Source: Arcobacter sp. (GTDB lineage: Bacteria > Campylobacterota > Campylobacteria > Campylobacterales > Arcobacteraceae). Taken from it: DNA of 64,000 nt. A program made the translations under genes and the position numbers. How positions within the stretch are numbered: the stretch's first letter is position 1; each line of letters begins with the position of its first letter. Positions 39,671-47,040 of the stretch are shown piece after piece. Under the pieces are notes generated by a model, which saw nothing but the letters and a program-made list of their open reading frames with translations, searched no databases and had not been told where the DNA came from. The stretch is taken from assembly GCA_002869535.1 (NCBI GenBank), contig PKUK01000009.1:1-64000 (forward strand). Reading direction: 5' to 3'.

Positions 39671-39907
39671 ATGCCTTTACCATTTATAGCAGGATTAGTA
39701 ATTGGAGCTGGTGCAGTAATTGCTTATAATAAATCAGAAAAAATAAAAAGCAACACAGATAAATTTGTTGATAAATCAAAAGAATTTGCAAATGAAACTT
39801 TTGAAAAAACAAAAAAGAACATGGATGAAATAAAAGAAAATATATGTTCAAAAAAAGAGACTAAAACAAAAACAGCAAAAAGCAAGGAAGAAAAATGCGA
39901 GGAATAA
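39671..39907 (+). CDS. Small YtxH-like membrane protein
   Basis: 78 residues: a glycine-rich membrane helix (about 4-20, FIAGLVIGAGAVIAY) followed by a lysine-rich coiled coil. Start has AAGGAG upstream. Overlaps the next gene by 13 nt. Such one-helix proteins with basic tails could bind mineral or lipid; no function known. Confidence 0.65.
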   Translation: MPLPFIAGLVIGAGAVIAYNKSEKIKSNTDKFVDKSKEFANETFEKTKKNMDEIKENICSKKETKTKTAKSKEEKCEE

Positions 39908-40266
39908 ATGACCTTACAATAGATACAGGAACTCCTAGAAATGTATTAGGACATGTAATAAGTGGAGCAATTGCCTCTGCTGTAGTTTCAGGAGCTATAA
40001 ACTATAAAAAAGTAAAAACCCAAGAAATAGAAAAAAAAGCAGCTATTAAAGATACTATTAAAAAAACTTCTCAAGGTGCAATTGCAACAGGTGCAGCAAT
40101 TGCAACTGCTAATTACTTAGGAGAAAAAGGTGGTTTACTAAAAGCTGTTACTGCTCTTTCAATTGGAGCTATGGGGATTTATGCTGTTGAAATGATTGAA
40201 GAAAAACTTGATCAAAAATATCTAACAAATGAAAACTATCTTTTAGAAGAGGAAACAAATGAATAA
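39895..40266 (+). CDS. Two-helix glycine/alanine-rich membrane protein, faintly MamC-like
   Basis: 123 residues with a first hydrophobic helix about 17-35 (HVISGAIASAVVSGAI), a basic loop rich in Lys (about 38-56), a glycine/alanine-rich second segment (58-100) and an acidic tail. The layout resembles the magnetosome protein MamC/Mms13, which has two helices and a charged loop; this is an observation on architecture and not a proven homology. ATG lies after AGGAAG; last 8 nt overlap the next gene. Confidence 0.5.
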   Translation: MRGINDLTIDTGTPRNVLGHVISGAIASAVVSGAINYKKVKTQEIEKKAAIKDTIKKTSQGAIATGAAIATANYLGEKGGLLKAVTALSIGAMGIYAVEMIEEKLDQKYLTNENYLLEEETNE

Positions 40267-40594
40267 TCAATACGATATAAATATTGAAAATACACGACCA
40301 AATAATGCAAAAGTAAATGCAAATATTAATCAAAACCCATATATAAATCAAAACTTTAATCCCGCAGCAAATACTTCACAACAAAACAACTCTGCAGGTG
40401 GTTTTAATACGGGTGACTTTGTAAAAGGTGCACTTATTGGTGCAGCAGTTACCTACTTACTTACAAATAAAACTGCACAAGAAAATGCATTTAAGGCATT
40501 TGGAAAAGGAAGTGAACTTTTCCAAGCTGGTATAGAAGAGTTAAAAGAGCGATATGAAGATGTAAAAGCTCAAATACAAGCAAATAAAGAATAG
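40259..40594 (+). CDS. YtxH-like protein with Asn-rich N-terminus
   Basis: 111 residues: about 45 residues rich in Asn and Gln, then one glycine-rich membrane helix (GDFVKGALIGAAVTYLLT) and an amphipathic charged helix to the end. Coupled to the gene before (overlap 8 nt) and 5 nt before the ATPase. Likely a structural membrane protein of the same compartment or complex. Confidence 0.62.
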   Translation: MNNQYDINIENTRPNNAKVNANINQNPYINQNFNPAANTSQQNNSAGGFNTGDFVKGALIGAAVTYLLTNKTAQENAFKAFGKGSELFQAGIEELKERYEDVKAQIQANKE

Positions 40595-40599
40595 CATTA

Positions 40600-42699
40600 A
40601 TGAAAAATAACTTTATTAAAGTACATCAAACATCTACAAGAGTTAGATATAAATATTTTTTACTTAAAGAAAAATTCATAGATGAAAATATTTTAAAAAA
40701 TCATCTTAAAAGAATTGATTATGTAATTGATGTACGAATAAATAAAAAAGCCTTTTCAATCATATTTGAAATACAAAAAGATATTACAGAAAAACTAGAA
40801 GAAATCTTAACTAAGCTAACCCTAGATGAGTTACTAAGTAATTGTGAAAATGAAGCAGTTTGTGTTTCTTGCGTCAGTGAGGAAGAACCTTCAATAAAAG
40901 GAATGCTTAATGCCTCAAGTGCTTTAATCTCTGAAAGACTTGTTAGAAATAATATGTTAAAGGCTGGTATAACAACTGCTGCTTCAATACCTTTATTAAT
41001 TGATGGGTCTAAAGAACTTTTATCCCAAGGCTTAACTTCAAAAGTTTTAGAGAGTGCTGCCGTTGCTATTTCTATTTATAGAAAAGATTATCTTGCTGCA
41101 AACTCTACAAATGTAATGCTTGAACTTGGCGAATATATTGAAGAGACGACTGTTCATAAAAGTGATGATTTATTAAAAGAGTTAGCCAAACCAAATGTGG
41201 AAGAAGCTTGGGTTGAAAAAGTAGTAGATGGAAAAACAACTGAAATCTTAATCAAAAGTTCTGAGGTTGAAGTTGGAGATATCGTGGTAGTTGGTATTGG
41301 AAATACAATACCAGTTGATGGACATATCTTAGAAGGTACAGGTAGTGTAAATCAAGTATCTATGACAGGAGAAGCAGAACCAATTGTAAAGTATAGAGGA
41401 GATAGAGTTATCTCTGGAACTATCATAGAAGAAGGAAGATTTAGGATTTGGGCTGAACATGTGGGCTCAAATACGGCTACTCAAAGAATCCGTCACTACA
41501 TAGAAAATTCACTAAATGAAAAATAATCTGTTCAACTAAAAGCAAATAAACTAGCAAACAAGCTAGTACCTGTAACACTAGGACTAGCAGGAGTTTCATA
41601 TATCTTCGCAAAAGATTTTGAAAGAGTAGCTTCTATTTTACAAGCTGACTACTCTTGTGCCTTAAAACTGGCAACCCCAGTTGCCTTTAAATCAACTATT
41701 TCAAAAGCTGGGCATAATGGAATTATGATAAAAGGTGCAAAATCTATTGAAGCACTTAGCAATGCAGATACCTTTGTATTTGACAAAACTGGAACTTTAA
41801 CTTGTGGAGAGCTTGAAGTAATCTCAGTAGAATCGTATAGTGATGATTGGACAGAAGAAGAAGTCCTTAATCTAACTGCTTCAACAGAAGAGCACTATTT
41901 CCACCCTGTTGCAGAAGCCGTTGTAAAAGCAGCAAAAGAGAGAGGTTTTGTACATATGCACCATGAAGAAGTTGAGTTCATAGTTGCACATGGAGTTAAA
42001 ACAGAAGTAAAAGGAAAATCAGTAGTAATAGGAAGTAGACACTTTGTGGAAGATGATGAAAAAATTGATTTTTCTGAACACAAAGATAAAATTAACAATT
42101 CACTTAAAAATGGTAAAACCCTACTTTATATTGGATACGATGGGAAACTTTTAGGAACTATTGGACTATCCGATGAATTAAGAGAAAATACAAAAGAATC
42201 AATTGCAAAACTTAAAAATCTTGGTGTAAAAAACATCATTATGCTAACAGGTGATACAAAAGAAAAAGCAAAACTAATTGCCGATGAGATTGGTATTGAT
42301 GAAGTAAGAGCTGAATTACTTCCTCAAGACAAAGCAAAAATAGTAAAAGAGCTTATGAGTGAAGGTAAAAAAGTGGCATTTATAGGTGATGGAATAAATG
42401 ATGCACCTGCACTTATATCTGCACATGTTGGAATATCTATGAGTAGAGGTGCCGATATTGCAAAAGCAACTGCTGACATTAGTCTTTTAAAAGATGATAT
42501 TGCCTGCGTTGTAGAAGCAAAAGAGTATGCTAATAAAACAATGAATTTGATTAATAACAATTTCAATGCAACAGTTGGAATCAACTCTTGTATACTTGCA
42601 GGTGCTACATTTGGTCTATTTTCTCCAATTGTAACAGCTGTTTTACATAATGGAACAACCATTGGATTATTGCTTAATTCAATAAGGGGTGTTAAGTAG
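40600..42699 (+). pseudogene. Atypical P1B-type ATPase (FezB-like), in-frame TAA
   Basis: Metal-transporting P-type ATPase of 699 codons. N-terminus has HQTSTRVRYKY (arginine motif where other P1B enzymes have CxxC); actuator motif MTGEAEP; membrane metal motif is SCA (DYSCALKLATPVA) in place of CPC; phosphorylation motif DKTGTLT; HP motif YFHPVAEAV; GDGINDAP hinge. SCA and arginine motifs fit the P1B-6 group found in ferrosome clusters. TAA at 41524-41526 follows YIENSLNEK; the same frame continues SVQLKANKLANKLVPVTLG. A second Ser (TCA) is expected there. Without read-through no phosphorylation domain would be made. Confidence 0.82.
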
Positions 42700-42750
42700 T
42701 AGTAATTGATAATAGTTATTATTTTTATTTAAGTTTTTTTAGATAAAATA

Positions 42751-42767
42751 TTGATAATTATTATCAA
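42751..42767 (+). promoter_or_regulatory. Perfectly palindromic Fur box
   Basis: TTGATAATTATTATCAA is a perfect 17-nt palindrome, a near-ideal core Fur site. It lies 11 nt before a small gene and downstream of the P1B ATPase, so the last two small genes probably form their own Fur-controlled unit. Confidence 0.78.
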
Positions 42768-42777
42768 AAGGATTAAT

Positions 42778-42897
42778 ATGCCATTTTTATTACCACTTGC
42801 AACAGCTTTAACAGCAGTTTTAACAGTAAAAACTGTACACAAAACTGCTAAAGTAATAGATAAAAGGAAAAAAAGAAATGAAAGAACTACCAATTGA
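42778..42897 (+). CDS. Small membrane protein (39 aa)
   Basis: Open frame with AAAGGA seven bases before the ATG: hydrophobic helix (FLLPLATALTAVLTVKTV) then a strongly basic tail with KRKKRNER. Overlaps the next gene by 20 nt. The Fur box and RBS directly before it argue that it is expressed. Confidence 0.55.
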   Translation: MPFLLPLATALTAVLTVKTVHKTAKVIDKRKKRNERTTN

Positions 42898-43105
42898 TTT
42901 AGAGATTCAAAAAGAAGCAGCCAAAATTGGAATGACAGCAACTTTAGGGGCTACTGTTGTAACTTCTATGTTTATGAAAAATAAAGTTGCCAAAAAAGTT
43001 CATGTAGTAGCTGGTGTTGCCTTTTGTGGATTTGCATTGTGGCATCATATGTTATATCAACCAAAAAACAAACCAAAAAAACCTATATCTTTGCAAAAAG
43101 CTTAA
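42878..43105 (+). CDS. Small membrane protein of the metal locus (75 aa)
   Basis: 75 residues with two hydrophobic segments (about 17-33 and 40-57) separated by KNKVAKKVH and ended by a Lys/Pro-rich tail. AAAGGAAAAAAAG precedes the ATG. No family recognised. It is the last gene before a bidirectional terminator. Confidence 0.6.
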   Translation: MKELPIDLEIQKEAAKIGMTATLGATVVTSMFMKNKVAKKVHVVAGVAFCGFALWHHMLYQPKNKPKKPISLQKA

Positions 43106-43125
43106 GGATTTACTCCTTAGGCTTT
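43098..43125. terminator. Bidirectional terminator of metal locus and flavodoxin unit
   Basis: AAGCTTAAGGA and its near-complement TCCTTAGGCTTT with a short loop form a hairpin with A and T on both flanks. It overlaps the end of the 75-residue gene and of the minus-strand 40-residue gene. Confidence 0.6.
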
Positions 43126-43232
43126 CTTAAAACTCTACCTTTTTTTATCTTTTTGTGAGTTAGTCCCACCTCTTCTTTTAATATTTTAATTTTTCTTAAT
43201 AACCTTTCTATATCTATCTCTTTATTTTCCAT
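43110..43232 (-). CDS. Small basic protein (40 aa) downstream of flavodoxin
   Basis: Frame starting MENKEIDIERLLRKIKILK with AGGAGA seven bases upstream; 40 residues, helical and lysine-rich. It follows the flavodoxin gene by 9 nt in the same direction, so it is probably co-transcribed. No family recognised. Confidence 0.5.
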   Translation of the reverse strand: MENKEIDIERLLRKIKILKEEVGLTHKKIKKGRVLRKPKE

Positions 43233-43241
43233 TATTTTCTC

Positions 43242-43742
43242 CTAATTAAAATTTTTCTTTAATAAAGTGGTCCACTCTTTTACTCTTTTGTTTGTTAGAG
43301 TATCTTGTGTATCCTCATCTAAGGCTAAGCCAACAAATCTATTGTCAATAAGAGCTTTTGATTCATCAAAACTGTATGACTCATCAATCTCCCACTCACC
43401 AATAATTTTTGCACCCATACTTTTTATTTGTTCGTAAAGTATGCCCATTGCATCTAAATATGTATCAGGATACCCATCTTGATCTCCTAAGCCAAAAAAA
43501 GCAACTGTTTTAGATGAAAAATCTACTTTTTTTAACTCTTCAAAATTATCATCCCAGTCATCTTGCAAATCACCATCTCCCCAAGTTGAAACTCCAAGTA
43601 TTACATTGCTATACTCATTTATTTTTTCTAAACTTATATCTGCGATGTCATATATTTCATCTATGGCTAGTTCACCTGCAATAATATTTGCTATGTTAGA
43701 AGTATTTCCCGTACTACTTGCATAAAATATTGCTGTTGTCAC
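43242..43742 (-). CDS. fldA: Flavodoxin
   Basis: Flavodoxin of 166 residues. The phosphate loop ASSTGNTS (8-15) binds FMN phosphate; the two isoalloxazine loops are STWGDGDLQDDW (about 51-62) and FGLGDQDGYPDTY (about 83-95). Carries electrons to pyruvate/2-oxoacid oxidoreductases and similar partners. The gene is preceded by a hypothetical gene that overlaps it by 29 nt and has Fur boxes before it, so induction in low iron is expected, as flavodoxin replaces ferredoxin. Confidence 0.92.
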   Translation of the reverse strand: MTTAIFYASSTGNTSNIANIIAGELAIDEIYDIADISLEKINEYSNVILGVSTWGDGDLQDDWDDNFEELKKVDFSSKTVAFFGLGDQDGYPDTYLDAMGILYEQIKSMGAKIIGEWEIDESYSFDESKALIDNRFVGLALDEDTQDTLTNKRVKEWTTLLKKNFN

Positions 43743-44157
43743 TGCAACTCCTTTTTTTTAAAATATCATTTAATGAATATGGGATTAGTTTTATCACATA
43801 ATCATTACAGGTATCTTCCAATATTGGAATTTTTACCTGAATGTGTTTATTGAACTCTTTATTCTTAGGATAAACAAAATATACATATTTAAATTCACTA
43901 TTAAGAACCACATCACAAGCAATTTTAACTTCATTGTCAATTGATAATTTATTCTTATTCATATTTGTAAACACAGGAACTACTTTTATTGAAGGGTGAT
44001 TTGATAATATAATATCAATGCTCTGTTCATTTTTTTCTACAAATCTATTTTTAGTATTTCTTGATATTTTTTTATATACGTACTCAAAAAAGTTTTCTTC
44101 TACACTTCTTGTATTTAAAATAGTACTTACTAAATTTTCACATTCATTGAAACTCAT
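43714..44157 (-). CDS. Hypothetical protein upstream of flavodoxin
   Basis: 147 residues, of no recognised family; soluble, with the motif KYVYFVYPKNKEF in the middle and a Cys-containing C-terminus. I start it at ATG 44157 (MSFNECEN) because AAAGG lies nine bases upstream; the longer frame with TTG at 44199 would run through the Fur box. Overlaps the flavodoxin gene by 29 nt. Confidence 0.55.
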   Translation of the reverse strand: MSFNECENLVSTILNTRSVEENFFEYVYKKISRNTKNRFVEKNEQSIDIILSNHPSIKVVPVFTNMNKNKLSIDNEVKIACDVVLNSEFKYVYFVYPKNKEFNKHIQVKIPILEDTCNDYVIKLIPYSLNDILKKRSCSDNSNILCK

Positions 44158-44170
44158 ATCTAAACCTTTA

Positions 44171-44190
44171 TATTGATAATCAGTATCATA
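44171..44190 (-). promoter_or_regulatory. Fur box before the flavodoxin unit
   Basis: TATTGATAATCAGTATCATA is an imperfect palindrome with ATTGATA and TATCAT arms, 14 nt upstream of the start at 44157. Iron repression of the hypothetical-flavodoxin-40aa unit is inferred. Confidence 0.65.
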
Positions 44191-44218
44191 TATAAACAAC
44201 TCTTAAAAGAGGCTTATT

Positions 44219-44235
44219 TTGATAATAGATATCAA
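44219..44235. promoter_or_regulatory. Second Fur-like palindrome between divergent genes
   Basis: TTGATAATAGATATCAA has perfect outer arms TTGATA and TATCAA. It lies 80 nt before the histidine kinase gene and 62 nt from the flavodoxin unit, so either could be its target. Confidence 0.55.
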
Positions 44236-44314
44236 TATAATTCTTAAAGTTTGCTATACTTATAAAATTAATAATAATTTGGGTAAAATCTTTTAGCTTT
44301 AAAGAAGAGAATGA

Positions 44315-46252
44315 ATGATATTTGAAAATGAAAAAAAAATCTTAAAGATTATAAAATATACGCCATCAGTTTTTATTATAATTGTCTCAATGATTGTATT
44401 AACTATACAATTCATAGAAAAAAATAATACTTTTCAAAAAGAAAAAGTAAAAATACAAAATGAATATTTAGATAGAAATAAAGAGTTAATCAAAGATCGT
44501 GTAAATGAAGTCTATACTTATATTCAAAATGAGAGAAAATCCACTGAAGAAAATTTAAAAGACTCTTTAAGTCTTGCAATTCAAAATGCCCATGCAATTG
44601 CACAATCAATCTACAGAAATAACAAAGATAAAGATCCCAAATTTGTGAAAAAATTAATCATAGAAGCTCTTAGAGATATTAGGTTCAATGAAGGTAGAGG
44701 CTATTATTTTATCTATGATAAAAAAGGTATCAATCATCTTTTACCATATAACAAAGAACTTGAAGGAAAAAGTTTTTGGAATCATGAAGATGCAAAAGGC
44801 GTACCAATTGTTAGACAAATGATTGAGGTTTTAAAAACAAAAGATGAAAGTTTTTGTCAGTGGCATTGGTATAATCCCCTAAATCCTGATGTTCAAAAAA
44901 GAAAAATAGGACTTGTGAAAAACTTTGAACCCTTTGATTGGTTTATAGGAACAGGAGAGTATGTAGAAGATTTTGAAGAAGATGTGCAAAATAGAATTTT
45001 AAAACATATCCGAGATATAAGATTTGGTAAAAGTGGTTATATTTTTATTATAAATTATGATTCAATCTACTTAAGTCACATAAGAAAAGAGTTTATTGGT
45101 CAAAATGCAGTAACAAACAATGATACAAAAGAGATTAAAAAAGTAATCGCAGATTTAATAAACATATCAAAAAATGGGCAAGGATACTATACCTACACTC
45201 AAAATAAAAAACCAGGAATCGAAAAACCTATCAATAAAACTAGTTATGTGAAAGGTTTAAATGATTGGTCATGGATGATAGGAACAGGTTTTTACCAAGA
45301 TGATATGGAAAAGTCTATCCAAGATAGAAAAGAATATCTTGACCAAGATTTCAAAGAACGTCTAGTTCAAACAATCCAAATAGAGGTATTACTTGTTTTT
45401 ATCTTACTTCTTTTTTCAATCTATTTTTCTAAAGTTTTACAAAATATATTTGAGAAATACACAAAAGATATAGAACATCATATAAAAACTAATAACAAAC
45501 AACAAAACATGTTGGCATATCAATCAAAAATGGCTGCAATGGGTGAAATGATTGGAAATATTGCCCACCAATGGAGACAGCCACTATCAGCTATTTCTAC
45601 AACCTCTACTGGACTAAAACTTCAAAAAGAGCTAAATATGCTTGATGATAAATTCTTAGTAAAAAGTCTTGAGGATATAAATGCTGCAGCTCAGTTTTTA
45701 TCTTCAACTATAGATGATTTTAGAAATTTCTTCAAAGTCAATAAGGAAAAAGCAACCTTTAGTATCAAAGATGTTCTTAAAAAGTCTATTTCTTTAGTAA
45801 GTGCACAATTTAAAAATCATGATATAGAAATCATAGAAGATATAGAAGATGTAAAAATAACTAATTTTCAAAATGAACTTATCCAAGTGCTAATAAATAT
45901 ATTAAATAATTCAAGGGATGAACTTGTAAAAAAAGATAAAAATTCTAAAAAACTAATTCTTATAAATACACAAATATTAAAAGAGAATGTAATTATTGAA
46001 ATAAAAGATAATGCACAAGGAGTACCGCCTGATATACTAGATAGAATTTTTTAACCATACTTTACAACTAAACACAAAAAGCAAGGTACGGGTATTGGTT
46101 TATTTATGAGTAGAGAGATTATTAATAAAAATATGAAAGGTGACATTAAAGCATATAATAGTACATTTTCACACCAAAACTGTGAGTACTACGGAGCTGT
46201 ATTTAGAATTTCACTCCCACTAGATAATATAAACTTGCATAAGGAACATTAA
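44315..46252 (+). pseudogene. Double-Cache sensor histidine kinase, in-frame TAA
   Basis: Membrane sensor kinase of 645 codons. N-terminal helix about 16-32, dCache_2 region with two similar lobes (DIRFNEGRGYYFIYDKKG and DIRFGKSGYIFIINYD), second helix about 353-370, then HisKA with phospho-acceptor His418 in NIAHQWRQPLS, N box NILNNSRDELV and G1 KDNAQG. TAA at 46052-46054 follows LDRIF; the frame goes on PYFTTKHKKQGTGIGLFMS to 46252. This family reads IFEPYFTTKH, so Glu (GAA) has become TAA. The truncated product would lack the F and G2 boxes and could not bind ATP properly. Confidence 0.88.
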
Positions 46253-46253
46253 T

Positions 46254-47036
46254 ATGAAGAGATTTTTAGGGAGTATTTTTGTATTACTTACACTTGTAAG
46301 TAGTATGCATGGGGACAAACTTGAAACAATAATGAAAGAAAATAGACTTAAAGTTTGCATTTGGCCAGGATATTATGGAATATCATATTTAGACCCAAGA
46401 ACTCAAGAACTTGCAGGAATAGATAGTGATTTAGCAAAAGAGCTAGCAAAAGATTTAAAAGTTGATTTAGAGTATGTACAAAGCTCTTTTGCAACACTAA
46501 TCAAAGATATAGATGAAAATAAGTGTGATATAGCTATGTTTGCTATTGGAAACACCCCATCAAGAAGAGAAAAAATAAGATTTACTACACCTCACTTATC
46601 TAGTGATATATATGCAATTACTACAAAATCAAATAATAAAATTCAAACTTGGGATGATCTAGATAAAAAAGGAAATATCCTTGCCGTTGCAAAAGGCACA
46701 TATCATGAACCAATTATGAAAGAGAAGTTAGAAAATGCAGAACTTTTAGTAGTAAATGGCTTTAAAGCAAGAGAACAAGAAGTTTTATCAGGAAGAGCTG
46801 ATGCATTTATGACAGATTATCCTTTTGGAAAAAGAATGTTAGCAAAAACTGATTGGGCTAAACTTATTATTCCACAAAAGGAATATTACAAAACTCCTTA
46901 TGCTTGGGCAATGGCATATGGAAATGACAAATTTTATGAAAGAGTTGAAAAATTTATCAGCGATATTAAAAAAGATGGTAGATTATTAAAACTATCAAAA
47001 AATAATGGACTGGAAGCAATAGCTAAATTAAATTAA
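46254..47036 (+). CDS. Family 3 periplasmic solute-binding protein
   Basis: 260 residues; signal peptide about 1-20 (MKRFLGSIFVLLTLVSSMHG), then a bilobal SBP_bac_3 domain as in amino-acid binding proteins (GIDSDLAKELAKDLKVDLEYV). It starts one base after one kinase gene and ends 4 nt before the other, with no transporter subunit nearby, so it may feed a ligand signal to the kinases instead of a permease. Confidence 0.85.
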   Translation: MKRFLGSIFVLLTLVSSMHGDKLETIMKENRLKVCIWPGYYGISYLDPRTQELAGIDSDLAKELAKDLKVDLEYVQSSFATLIKDIDENKCDIAMFAIGNTPSRREKIRFTTPHLSSDIYAITTKSNNKIQTWDDLDKKGNILAVAKGTYHEPIMKEKLENAELLVVNGFKAREQEVLSGRADAFMTDYPFGKRMLAKTDWAKLIIPQKEYYKTPYAWAMAYGNDKFYERVEKFISDIKKDGRLLKLSKNNGLEAIAKLN

Positions 47037-47040
47037 AAGT

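Noticed and set aside
44158-44199. TTG start for the hypothetical protein before flavodoxin
   Set aside because: It would place the Fur box inside the coding region; ATG at 44157 has a good RBS.
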